The notes under the pieces were generated by a model. The model ran no database searches. It saw nothing but the letters and a program-made list of their open reading frames with translations, and was not told the origin of the DNA. Positions 1 through 6,609 of a stretch of 7,534 bases of DNA are shown in pieces. The translations under genes were made by a program, and so were the position numbers. Numbering within the stretch: the first letter of the stretch is position 1; each line of letters opens with the position of its first letter. Source of the DNA: Bacillota bacterium (GTDB lineage Bacteria; Bacillota; Bacilli; Alicyclobacillales; SLC66); NCBI GenBank assembly GCA_021820825.1, contig JAKADD010000115.1, forward strand, positions 1 to 7,534, written 5' to 3'.

Positions 1-1393
1 AGTCAAGCGCCTCATCGGTCACCTGTTTGCGTTTGCGACGGCGCAGGATAAGGACTGCCGCCACAGTTCCTCCCGCCAAAAGCAGTGCCACAGCCCCCAG
101 CGCAAGCGGCGAGCCAAAGAATGTTCCAGTTGCTCCGGCAACCGCTGCAGTCGCCGCAAACGGTATGCCGAGCACGGTGACGCCTGTCGCTTTCGCGCCG
201 ATCGCCTGCTGTCCAGCCGCAGTCAGCACGTAGGACTGAATTTGACGGGACAGTTGCGGGGTCAACGGAACGGCGTTTGAGTTGACCATGACGCTTACGG
301 TGTAGCCCTTTAACTGAATCGGATCAAAAGTGGTCGCTGTATTTGTGTAGCTATTATCGTAATTGGTTGTTGTGGAACGGTTGGATGAAGATGACCCAGC
401 GCCGTTTCCCGCCGATCCATAACTGACCGCATTCGGATTTTGTGTTGCCTGCCCAGCTATGCCACCGACCGATCCACCGCCCGTGCCGGTAGAGGAGCTT
501 GTCTGATTGGAAAGCGCAGGTCCCGGCGCAACGGTATGCTGTTGCTGAGTCTCTCGATTGAATGTCACGTTGGCGTTTACCACGACCTCGACATTTCCAG
601 GTCCAACCAGTTTAATCAGGCTGGATTTCAACTGGCTCGCCAAAGTCGTTTCCAACTGCTGACGAAGATTCAGTTCATTTTGCAGTTGCGAAGCAAGATT
701 GATCCCCGCGCCGCCGGTCTGTGAACTGGACAGCGCGTTTCCATACTGATCGACGACACTGACATTTTGCGAACTGAGTCCCTGCACGGCGTGCGATACC
801 AGTTCCTGAATGCCGAAGATCTGGCCTGGCGTCAGCGTTGCTCCAGCCCCCACCGTGAGCAGCACCGACGCCTTGGCGCCGAGATCGGTGGTGGGAACAA
901 GAAACGTCTGCTGTTGCGGCAGCACAATATTCACCTGTGCGTTTTCAATCCCGTTGATCGACTGAATCGATTGCCCAATCCGTTGTTCCAGCACGCCAAG
1001 CACCTGCAGGTTCAGTTCCTGGGACGTCATGCCCAGCATGCTCCCCTGTTGAAAAATAGAACTGTATTCCACCGTGCCGCTCGCCGGCAATCCGGCCATC
1101 GCCATGTCGATCCGGACCTGGTCCGCCTGCGCTGCAGGAACGAGAATCGTATTGCCTTGCAACTCATAGGGGATCTTCATTTGTTCCAGCTTTTGCGTGA
1201 TCTGACCCGCTGACTTTGCTCCCAGATTGGCAAACACAACCTGATAATCAGGATTCAGAAACACAAGCGACAGCACCAAAACGGTCACAATTCCGACCGC
1301 GGAGATTATTAACAGATTCCTGCGCTGCCGTGACTCCAGCCCTTCATAATAGGATCTGAGTCGTTTCAGCCATACGGCTAAAGTAGGGTTCAT
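1..1393 (-). CDS. fliF: Flagellar MS-ring protein FliF, 3' end missing
   Basis: FliF forms the inner-membrane MS ring on which the rod, export gate and FliG switch ring assemble. The frame from ATG 1393 stays open for 464 codons to the left edge; family members are about 520-560 residues, so the cytoplasmic FliG-binding tail is cut off. Visible parts: first membrane helix at about 26-46 (LLIISAVGIVTVLVLSLVFL), ring-building motif 1 at about 48-105 (YQVVFANLGAKSAGQI, IPYELQGNTILVP), YscJ/FliF-like motif 2 at about 110-215 (QELNLQVLGVLEQRIGQSIQ, AQVNIVLPQQQTFL), a split third motif around 235-285 and 355-410, a Ser/Gly/Asn/Thr-rich insertion at 286-355, and a second membrane helix at about 428-450 followed by RRRKRKQ. 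The Shine-Dalgarno AAGGTG (1409-1404) precedes ATG 1393; a nearer ATG at 1403 is out of frame and stops quickly. Confidence 0.96.
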   Translation of the reverse strand, partial: MNPTLAVWLKRLRSYYEGLESRQRRNLLIISAVGIVTVLVLSLVFLNPDYQVVFANLGAKSAGQITQKLEQMKIPYELQGNTILVPAAQADQVRIDMAMAGLPASGTVEYSSIFQQGSMLGMTSQELNLQVLGVLEQRIGQSIQSINGIENAQVNIVLPQQQTFLVPTTDLGAKASVLLTVGAGATLTPGQIFGIQELVSHAVQGLSSQNVSVVDQYGNALSSSQTGGAGINLASQLQNELNLRQQLETTLASQLKSSLIKLVGPGNVEVVVNANVTFNRETQQQHTVAPGPALSNQTSSSTGTGGGSVGGIAGQATQNPNAVSYGSAGNGAGSSSSNRSTTTNYDNSYTNTATTFDPIQLKGYTVSVMVNSNAVPLTPQLSRQIQSYVLTAAGQQAIGAKATGVTVLGIPFAATAAVAGATGTFFGSPLALGAVALLLAGGTVAAVLILRRRKRKQVTDEALD

Positions 1394-1420
1394 CCGATTC
1401 CATCACCTTAACGCCCTCAT

Positions 1421-1720
1421 CTATACTTGCATGCTCATTATCTGATTGTAGGCGCCAATGACGCGATCACGGACTTGCACCGTCAGGTCAACCGCAAGTT
1501 GAGCCTGCGTTGCGGATATCATGACATTCGCAATGTTCGGAGCGGCGCCGCTTGCCAAAGACAGTCCCTGCTGCATGCTGTTTGTCACCGACTGGTTGAC
1601 GGAACCGATCGCCTGCTCCAGCAGGGAACCAAAGCCGCCCTGAGCGGATGCGCCGCCGCTTGCAGCCTTTCCTGTTGCGGCTGTCGTCAAGAGCGGATTC
1701 TGAATGGGTTGAATAACCAC
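1421..1720 (-). CDS. fliE: Flagellar hook-basal body adapter protein FliE
   Basis: FliE joins the MS ring (FliF) to the proximal rod (FlgB) and is an early substrate of the flagellar export gate. The protein is 99 residues, close to family length. It has a disordered Ala/Gly/Ser-rich N-terminus (about 12-29), then FGSLLEQAIGSVNQ and the conserved C-terminal half ANVMISATQAQLAVDLTVQV, ending in RVIGAYNQIMSMQV, the FliE hallmark. The start is GTG 1720, with a modest Shine-Dalgarno AGGGA six bases upstream that overlaps the flgC TAG; the gap to flgC is 9 nt. An ATG at 1727 is closer to that signal but is in another frame that gives an unrelated 79-residue product. fliF follows after 27 nt, the standard flgB-flgC-fliE-fliF order. 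Confidence 0.94.
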   Translation of the reverse strand: MVIQPIQNPLLTTAATGKAASGGASAQGGFGSLLEQAIGSVNQSVTNSMQQGLSLASGAAPNIANVMISATQAQLAVDLTVQVRDRVIGAYNQIMSMQV

Positions 1721-1729
1721 CTGCCATCC

Positions 1730-2173
1730 CTACTTCCCAAGGTTGATCGCCTGCACGTCCATTGCCTTTGCCGCGCCGAACGCGGTGACATTCGCCTGAT
1801 ACGCGCGCGTTGCCGCGATCATGTTGAGCATTTGCGTCGCAATGTCCACGTTTGGCATCTGCACATAGCCGTTTACGGCGTTTGGACTCCCAGGATCGTA
1901 CACGAGCTTGAATGGAGCCGGACTCTGCACCACGGCGCTGACCTGCACGCCGCCCGGCGCACCGCTTTGCGCAGCCGCCAGCGAGCCCGCCAGCGTCGTG
2001 CCAAAGCCGCCGGAAGCAATCGGACTGAATACCACTTCCTCTGACCGATAGGGACCTCCTTGCGGAGTCCGCGCTGTATTGGCGTTGGCGATGTTATTCG
2101 CGATGACGTCCAGCCACGCGCGGTTGGCCGTGAGACCGGATGCGCTGATGGACATCCCGGAAAACAATCCCAA
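1730..2173 (-). CDS. flgC: Flagellar basal-body proximal rod protein FlgC
   Basis: FlgC is the second proximal rod subunit, polymerising with FlgB and FlgF. From TTG 2173 it has 147 residues, close to the 150 of B. subtilis. It begins MGLFSGMSISASGLTANRA, continues with the signature NNIANANT, and ends with VDIATQMLNMIAATRAYQAN and AAKAMDVQAINLGK, the canonical FlgC C-terminus. The reading frame is open from a GTG at 2182, but that codon is part of the Shine-Dalgarno GGGGAGGTG (2188-2180), so it cannot be the start. TTG 2173 lies 8 nt after GGAGG and aligns with the family start. The Ala/Gly/Ser-rich centre (about 50-80) is the variable D1-like part. The TAG stop overlaps the fliE ribosome-binding region. 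Confidence 0.95.
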   Translation of the reverse strand: MGLFSGMSISASGLTANRAWLDVIANNIANANTARTPQGGPYRSEEVVFSPIASGGFGTTLAGSLAAAQSGAPGGVQVSAVVQSPAPFKLVYDPGSPNAVNGYVQMPNVDIATQMLNMIAATRAYQANVTAFGAAKAMDVQAINLGK

Positions 2174-2181
2174 ACTGATCA

Positions 2182-2188
2182 CCTCCCC
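2182..2188 (-). promoter_or_regulatory. Ribosome-binding site that decides the flgC start
   Basis: The sequence GGGGAGG (2188-2182) is followed after 8 nt by TTG 2173. It overlaps the upstream in-frame GTG 2182, excluding it as start codon. Confidence 0.75.
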
Positions 2189-2237
2189 GCTTGATCTGGA
2201 AACACTCCGCGCTTTCCCTCAGCACGGCCCTTGTGCG

Positions 2238-2654
2238 TCAACCCGTAATGGCAGTGCGCATGGTCGCGAACTGATCTTGCAGATCCTGGACCAGCGCTCC
2301 GTACGAGATCTGGTTCTGGGCCAAGGCGCTCATCTCCGCGTCGATGTTGACGTTGTTGCCGTTTCCGCCCACCTGCGTGGCCGTATCTGTCGCGACAACC
2401 GGATTCACGTTCGAAAACTGCGTCACACCGCCCAGATCACGCGTCGTATTGGCGAGCATCGGCAGTCCTGACGGCGCGTTCAAACCAACAGCCGCCAACT
2501 GAGCCTGCAGCAGACTGTTAAAGTGAACCACCTCGCGTTTGTATCCAGGCGTGTTCGCGTTGGCGATATTGTTTGCGTACACCTGTTGCCGCAGTTGACC
2601 AGCGCCGAGCGCCGACTGGAGCGACGTCATATAAAGCGAATCGAGTGTTGACAA
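2238..2654 (-). CDS. flgB: Flagellar basal-body proximal rod protein FlgB
   Basis: FlgB is a subunit of the proximal rod that crosses the cell wall between the MS ring and the distal rod; it is exported by the flagellar type III system and needs no signal peptide. The protein is 138 residues. The N-terminal rod signature NNIANANTPGYKR starts at residue 28, exactly where it does in B. subtilis FlgB if translation begins at TTG 2654, which supports this start over ATG 2630. The middle (55-103) is variable and Gly/Asn-rich. The C-terminal helix MSALAQNQISYGALVQDLQD and TMRTAITG is the second rod signature. Shine-Dalgarno AGGAGG lies 10 nt upstream. It is the first gene of the flagellar run, after a probable terminator, and is followed by flgC after 64 nt. 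The TGA stop is 2240-2238. Confidence 0.95.
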   Translation of the reverse strand: MSTLDSLYMTSLQSALGAGQLRQQVYANNIANANTPGYKREVVHFNSLLQAQLAAVGLNAPSGLPMLANTTRDLGGVTQFSNVNPVVATDTATQVGGNGNNVNIDAEMSALAQNQISYGALVQDLQDQFATMRTAITG

Positions 2655-2657
2655 ACG

Positions 2658-2677
2658 GACAGATCCTCCTCTCTGTC
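2658..2677 (-). promoter_or_regulatory. flgB ribosome-binding site held in the loop of a small inverted repeat
   Basis: On the minus strand GACAGA (2677-2672) and TCTGTC (2663-2658) are perfect 6-bp complements, and the 8-nt loop GAGGAGGA is the flgB Shine-Dalgarno sequence (AGGAGG, 2670-2665). The site lies 10 nt before TTG 2654. Its strength and spacing support the TTG start; whether the hairpin matters for translation is inference. Confidence 0.55.
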
Positions 2678-2679
2678 GA

Positions 2680-2766
2680 GTTCTCTATTATGATTCAACA
2701 AAATTCGCCAATCCCCTGCCTGTCGCGCCGTCGAAAGATGACAAAATTCGACCTTGTCGACAGAAC
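2680..2766 (-). promoter_or_regulatory. Putative flagellar operon promoter region with direct repeats
   Basis: This is the non-coding spacer between the codY hairpin and the flgB leader. It carries two exact copies of CGAATTTTGT on the minus strand (plus-strand positions 2741-2750 and 2698-2707), 43 bp apart, or about four helical turns. A CATAAT box (2692-2687) resembles a sigma-A -10 element, but I find no good -35 at 16-18 nt and no sigma-D consensus. AATTTTGT resembles the first half of the CodY box AATTTTCWGAAAATT; the full 15-mer has several mismatches. A promoter is expected here because a hairpin precedes the flagellar genes, but its exact elements are uncertain. Confidence 0.35.
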
Positions 2767-2803
2767 AGGACCGTCTGTGCACGAAAAGCGCACAGACGGT
2801 CCT
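2767..2803 (-). terminator. Hairpin after codY, probable intrinsic terminator or attenuator
   Basis: A perfect 14-bp inverted repeat has arms 2767-2780 (AGGACCGTCTGTGC on the plus strand) and 2790-2803, with a 9-nt loop. It begins 31 nt after the codY stop and lies between codY and flgB. On the minus strand it is followed by TGTTCTGTCG (from 2766), a weak U-tract, so termination may be partial. No gene converges from the left, so it most likely acts on codY transcripts. An mRNA-stabilising 3' stem is the alternative. Confidence 0.65.
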
Positions 2804-2834
2804 TTAACAAAACGCACATAAAACTCGCGACGAT

Positions 2835-3614
2835 TTAACGGTGGCGCACTTTATCAAGTTGCGGCAGCAATTTATCGTTTAGAATCTTGATATACGTTCC
2901 TTTCATGCCGAGTGAGCGCGATTCAATGACGCCTGCGCTCTCCAGTTTACGCAGCGCATTGACGATCACTGAGCGGGTGATCCCCACTCGATCGGCCACT
3001 TTGCTTGCGACGAGAAGACCCTCACGGCCGTCCAGTTCTTCGAAAATATGCTCAATGGCCTCCAATTCACTATACGACAGGGAGTCCACTGCCATCTGCA
3101 CGACCGCCCTGGACCTTGTTTCCTCTTCGATCTCATGGGCGCGCGAGCGCAGGATTTCCATGCCCACCACCGTCGCTCCGTACTCGCCAAGCAGCAGATC
3201 TTCTTCCGTAAACTGCTGGTTGAAGCGCGCAAGGATCAGTGTTCCGAAGCGATCGCCGCCGCCAATGACGGGCACGACAGTCGTATACTTCAAGTCAAAC
3301 ATGCGCGTAATCTCGTCCGGAAACAGGCAGAAGGGGTCCTCATCGGCAATATTGGCCGCCGTGGAGTCGTGCCGCAGCAGCTCTGTGTTGTAGTCGCGCG
3401 GAAACACCCGCTGTTTGAGAACGTCTTCATTTGTTACAGCATGCTCAAATTCGTGTACGATCGCGTATCCGAGAATCTTCCCCGAGCGCGATACAACAAA
3501 AACGTTTGCGGCGATCACCTCGCGCATGACTTCAGCCATTTCCATAAAATCGACAAACTGACCAGCACGTTGCAAGAGACGGTTAATTCTCCTTGTTTTA
3601 GCTAGCAAATCCAT
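2835..3614 (-). CDS. codY: GTP- and branched-chain-amino-acid-sensing global regulator CodY
   Basis: CodY is a cytosolic DNA-binding dimer that, in nutrient-rich cells, represses genes for amino-acid supply, competence and in B. subtilis also motility. The protein is 259 residues, the family length. Residues 1-155 form the GAF ligand-binding domain ([48 protein letters not shown]). A linker helix [15 protein letters not shown] follows. The winged helix-turn-helix at about 180-245 is nearly identical to B. subtilis ([39 protein letters not shown]), and Ser215 is at the same number. Aligned from memory, pocket residues Arg61 and Thr96 of B. subtilis are Thr61 and Cys96 here. Start ATG 3614 has Shine-Dalgarno AGGGAGGT (3628-3621) next to the hslU stop. 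It is the last gene of the codVWXY unit; a hairpin follows. Function as CodY is secure, effector response less so. Confidence 0.97.
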   Translation of the reverse strand: MDLLAKTRRINRLLQRAGQFVDFMEMAEVMREVIAANVFVVSRSGKILGYAIVHEFEHAVTNEDVLKQRVFPRDYNTELLRHDSTAANIADEDPFCLFPDEITRMFDLKYTTVVPVIGGGDRFGTLILARFNQQFTEEDLLLGEYGATVVGMEILRSRAHEIEEETRSRAVVQMAVDSLSYSELEAIEHIFEELDGREGLLVASKVADRVGITRSVIVNALRKLESAGVIESRSLGMKGTYIKILNDKLLPQLDKVRHR

Positions 3615-3629
3615 AAGTAAACCTCCCTG

Positions 3630-5003
3630 TCACAATATGAACTGGCTCAAATCCCGGTTGCGTGCGATTGAGCCGAGTTTTTCTTCCACATACTCCGGCG
3701 TGATGACAACCTCCGTTGCGCCGATATCTGGCGCCGCGTACAGCAGATCTTCGAGAACGCGTTCCACAAGCGTATGCAGGCGCCGCGCGCCGATGTCCTC
3801 AGTGCTGGCGTTGACCTCAGTCGCGACTTCCGCCAATCTGCGCACCGCCTCCGGGAGAAACGCAACTGTCACGTCTTCGGTGGCGAGCAGCGCGATATAC
3901 TGAGTCAGCAACGCGTGCTCCGGTTCAGTCAAAATGCGCTCAAAGTCTTCCGCCGACAAGCTGGACAGTTCGACGCGAATCGGGAAGCGGCCCTGCAGTT
4001 CCGGGATTAGATCCGACGGTTTCGACATGTGAAACGCCCCGGCCGCGATGAAGAGAATATGATCAGTCTTGACGGGACCGTGCTTCGTCATAACCGTGGA
4101 TCCCTCAACAATCGGCAAAATATCGCGCTGCACGCCTTCACGGGACACATCGGCGCCTCCGCGTCCCTCTTTGGTCGCAATCTTGTCGAATTCATCGATG
4201 AAGATGATGCCTGCCTCCTCAGCCCTGCGCACAGCTTCGGATACCACTTCGTCCATATCGATGAGTTTTTGCGCCTCTTCCTGGGCCAGCAGCTTGCGTG
4301 CCTCAGCGACGGTCACCTTGCGGTTTTTCTTGCGCTTTGGCATGAAGTTCCCCAGCATTTCCTGCAGATTGCCAAGCCCTTCAGCGCCCATTCCGGGCAT
4401 GAAATCGAGCGCCGGAACATTTTGGTCCTCAATCTGTATTTCAATTACGCGATCATCGAGCAGCCCCGCGTCCAGGTCCCGCTTAATCTGGGCGCGTTCT
4501 CTCTCCACCTCGTCCGACACTTCGCGGCGGTCGGAATGGGACTGATACAGCATCTCAAGCGGATTGCGAAATGTGCGGTCACGCGCCGGATCAGGCGCCA
4601 GGGCTTCGAGTATGCGTTCCGTAACGCGCGCCTCCGTTTGACCAGCCACGGATTGTAGCCGCTCATTTTTGACTGTGCGAATCCCGGTTTCAACCAGATC
4701 CCTGATCATCGAATCGACGTCTCTGCCCACATACCCGACTTCCGTGAATTTGGTCGCCTCCACTTTCACGAACGGCGCCCCCGTCAGTTTGGCGATTCGC
4801 CTTGCGATCTCCGTTTTGCCAACACCGGTCGGCCCGATCATCAAAATGTTCTTGGGTGTGACTTCTTCCCGCAATTCAGCCTGTAGTCTGGATCGCCGAT
4901 AGCGGTTGCGCAGCGCAATCGCGACCGCCCGTTTGGCGTCTTTTTGGCCAACGACGTATTTGTCAAGCTCAACCACAATCTGGCTAGGAGACAGATTTTG
5001 CAT
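3630..5003 (-). CDS. hslU: HslU (ClpY/CodX) ATPase subunit of the HslUV protease
   Basis: HslU is the AAA+ unfoldase that recognises substrates, unfolds them with ATP and threads them into HslV. From ATG 5003 the protein is 457 residues. Motifs in order: Walker A GPTGVGKT (57-64), pore loop GYVG (90-93), an I-domain from about 110 to 230 of variable sequence, Walker B IIFIDE (266-271), [17 protein letters not shown], the arginine-finger segment [12 protein letters not shown] (335-346), sensor-2 IGARRLHT (404-411), and the C-terminus LSQFIL that docks into HslV to activate it. An in-frame TTG at 5030, overlapping the hslV stop as TTGA, would add nine residues. I prefer ATG 5003 because AAGGAG lies 10 nt upstream and the protein then begins at the usual family position before [17 protein letters not shown]. 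codY follows after 15 nt. Confidence 0.97.
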   Translation of the reverse strand: MQNLSPSQIVVELDKYVVGQKDAKRAVAIALRNRYRRSRLQAELREEVTPKNILMIGPTGVGKTEIARRIAKLTGAPFVKVEATKFTEVGYVGRDVDSMIRDLVETGIRTVKNERLQSVAGQTEARVTERILEALAPDPARDRTFRNPLEMLYQSHSDRREVSDEVERERAQIKRDLDAGLLDDRVIEIQIEDQNVPALDFMPGMGAEGLGNLQEMLGNFMPKRKKNRKVTVAEARKLLAQEEAQKLIDMDEVVSEAVRRAEEAGIIFIDEFDKIATKEGRGGADVSREGVQRDILPIVEGSTVMTKHGPVKTDHILFIAAGAFHMSKPSDLIPELQGRFPIRVELSSLSAEDFERILTEPEHALLTQYIALLATEDVTVAFLPEAVRRLAEVATEVNASTEDIGARRLHTLVERVLEDLLYAAPDIGATEVVITPEYVEEKLGSIARNRDLSQFIL

Positions 5004-5013
5004 AACGGCAGCG

Positions 5014-5019
5014 CTCCTT
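5014..5019 (-). promoter_or_regulatory. Ribosome-binding site that decides the hslU start
   Basis: AAGGAG lies 10 nt before ATG 5003. It falls inside the upstream in-frame TTG reading (5030) and so could not serve that codon. This supports ATG 5003 as the hslU start. Confidence 0.7.
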
Positions 5020-5026
5020 GTGACAG

Positions 5027-5563
5027 TCAAATCTCTTCGACCACAATCTGATCATTGGTAAAAACGCAGATCTCACTGGCGATGGCAAGCGCGGTGCTCG
5101 CCACGTCCCGCGCCGGCAAGTCCGTATGCCGGGCGAGCGCCCGCCCCGCTGCCAGTGCGTAGGCGCCCCCCGAACCGATGCCGCATATGCCGTCATCCGG
5201 TTCGATGACTTCGCCTGTTCCGGATATCAGGAGCAGATGATCTTTCGACAAAGCGAGCAACATCGCTTCCAGTTTGCTGAGCATGCGATCTGTCCGCCAC
5301 ATCTTCGCCAGTTCCACGGCGGCGCGAGGCACATTGCCGTGGAACTCCTCAAGCTTCTGCTCGAATCGTTCAGACAGCGCGAACGCATCCGCCACACTCC
5401 CGGCAAAACCGACAATGACCTCGCCGTGGTATAGACGGCGCACTTTTTTGGCGGTGGCCTTCATGACCATGGCATTCCCGAATGTAACCTGGCCGTCCCC
5501 CGCCATGGCCCCGCCCAGTTCGGTTTTGATCGCAAATATCGTTGTCGCATGAAAAGCATCCAT
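5027..5563 (-). CDS. hslV: HslV (ClpQ/CodW) peptidase subunit of the HslUV protease
   Basis: HslV is the proteasome-like peptidase that assembles into a dodecamer (two stacked hexamers) and degrades proteins unfolded by HslU. The protein is 178 residues, normal for Bacilli. The N-terminus reads [13 protein letters not shown], so the conserved TT pair begins at Thr7. Counting Thr7 as catalytic residue 1, Asp23 (GDGQVTFG) and Lys39 fall at the conserved D17 and K33 positions. Further family motifs are [11 protein letters not shown] (51-61), [13 protein letters not shown] (80-92), [13 protein letters not shown] and [16 protein letters not shown]. Residue 2 is Asp, unlike the Ser of B. subtilis CodW, so removal of six residues to free Thr7 is expected. 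Start ATG 5563 has Shine-Dalgarno GGGGAG six bases upstream. The stop TGA is 5029-5027, 23 nt before the hslU ATG, which fits translation of both subunits from one transcript. Confidence 0.97.
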   Translation of the reverse strand: MDAFHATTIFAIKTELGGAMAGDGQVTFGNAMVMKATAKKVRRLYHGEVIVGFAGSVADAFALSERFEQKLEEFHGNVPRAAVELAKMWRTDRMLSKLEAMLLALSKDHLLLISGTGEVIEPDDGICGIGSGGAYALAAGRALARHTDLPARDVASTALAIASEICVFTNDQIVVEEI

Positions 5564-5608
5564 AGAAAACTCCCCAACTTCGGCAAATTTGCAACACGAC
5601 CCGCAACA

Positions 5609-6517
5609 CTACGCGCGCGGATGGGTCGCCTCATACACCCGCAACAGATGTTCTTTGGCCGTATGCGTGTAGATCTGAGTCGAAGACAGACTTTGATGTC
5701 CAAGCAATTCCTGCACCACGCGCAGATCCGCTCCGCCTTCGAGCAGGTGCGTCGCGAAAGAATGGCGAAACGTGTGCGGCGTCACATGTTTTCCAACCGC
5801 TGCCTGCTGTACATGGTGATCAATCATCCGCCGCACAGACCGATCAGTCAGTCGTGTTCCGCGCCTGTTTACAAACAGGGCGCCTTCATCGCCTCTGGCC
5901 AGCAGAGGACGCGCCTGCTCCAGGTAGGTGCGCAGAGCCAGTTGAGCAGCCCCGCCGTACAGCACGATACGCTCGCGGTTCCCTTTGCCGATGACGCGGA
6001 CCGCCCCCGTTGACACTCGAATATCGGCAACCTCAAGTGCAACACACTCCGCAATGCGCACCCCCGAAGCGTAGAGAAATTCCAGCAGAGCGCGATCACG
6101 CTTGCCAAGCGGTGTGCTGACGTCAGGCGCAGCAAGGAGATGATTCATTTCCTCAACATAAAGAAAAGTTGGCAATCGCGCGCCCAGCCGCGGCGCCTTT
6201 ACAGCGGCGGCCGGAGATCCCTGCAAACCGGCTGTGCGCACCTGAAACCGGTAAAAGACACGCAGGGCGCTCATCTTTCTTGCCGTCGTGCGTCGACTCA
6301 AGCCACGTTCCATGAGTTGCCCAAGATAATGGCGAATCATGCTCACTGTAACGATGCCTGGAGAGTTTCCGACGTACGCTGCGAATGATGTGAGGTCGTT
6401 CCGGTAAGCCGTCACCGTGAGCGGTGACAGCGCGCGCTCTGCACTGAGGTATACAGCAAATGCTGCAATGGCCGCCTGCCACTCCCCAGACAATGCGGTC
6501 TGGAGCAAATCGTCCAT
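5609..6517 (-). CDS. xerC: Tyrosine recombinase XerC (CodV)
   Basis: XerC works with XerD at the chromosomal dif site to resolve chromosome dimers before division. The protein is 302 residues, normal for the family. The N-terminal SAM-like core-binding domain covers about residues 10-100 (LSPLTVTAYRNDL, SRRTTARKMSALRVFYRF). The catalytic domain follows, with the full set visible: Arg154 (YASGVRIAE), Lys178 (GKGNRER), His248 and Arg251 (PHTFRHSFATHLLEGG), His274 (LLGHQSLSSTQ) and the nucleophile Tyr283 (IYTHT). I chose ATG 6517; the frame is open 19 codons further upstream, but that extension has no family similarity and would include the Shine-Dalgarno AAAGGAG (6536-6530). Spacing to ATG 6517 is a long 12 nt. 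The gene follows trmFO by 92 nt and precedes hslV by 45 nt. XerD is a paralogue, but the codVWXY context favours XerC. Confidence 0.96.
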   Translation of the reverse strand: MDDLLQTALSGEWQAAIAAFAVYLSAERALSPLTVTAYRNDLTSFAAYVGNSPGIVTVSMIRHYLGQLMERGLSRRTTARKMSALRVFYRFQVRTAGLQGSPAAAVKAPRLGARLPTFLYVEEMNHLLAAPDVSTPLGKRDRALLEFLYASGVRIAECVALEVADIRVSTGAVRVIGKGNRERIVLYGGAAQLALRTYLEQARPLLARGDEGALFVNRRGTRLTDRSVRRMIDHHVQQAAVGKHVTPHTFRHSFATHLLEGGADLRVVQELLGHQSLSSTQIYTHTAKEHLLRVYEATHPRA

Positions 6518-6609
6518 AGGGGTCCATGACTCCTTTGCCAAAGAGCACACAGCACGCCAATCGCGCTGCAGCAAGCGTATCGTACCATGTCGCAGCCAGC
6601 AGTCGCAAG

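Noticed and set aside
767..1213. Plus-strand open frame of 148 codons, and others at 27-233 and 440-724
   Set aside because: They lie antisense to fliF, whose complete family signature reads on the minus strand; their translations show no recognisable domain and no convincing ribosome-binding site.
1488..1727. 79-codon minus-strand frame starting at ATG 1727 beside the fliE start
   Set aside because: It lies inside fliE and flgC spacing in another frame; the fliE frame from GTG 1720 encodes the conserved protein.
2655..2766. Sigma-D (flagellar) promoter upstream of flgB
   Set aside because: No TAAA followed about 15 nt later by GCCGATAT-like sequence was found on the minus strand.
3048..4658. 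Long plus-strand frames opposite codY and hslU (for example 3048-3605, 4029-4658, 4069-4545)
   Set aside because: Mirror frames of highly conserved GC-rich genes; compositions are Arg/His/Ser-heavy and no family is recognisable.
6153..6527. Out-of-frame minus-strand ORF inside xerC beginning at ATG 6527
   Set aside because: The ribosome-site spacing is only 2 nt, the product shows no family features, and the overlapping frame has all XerC catalytic residues.
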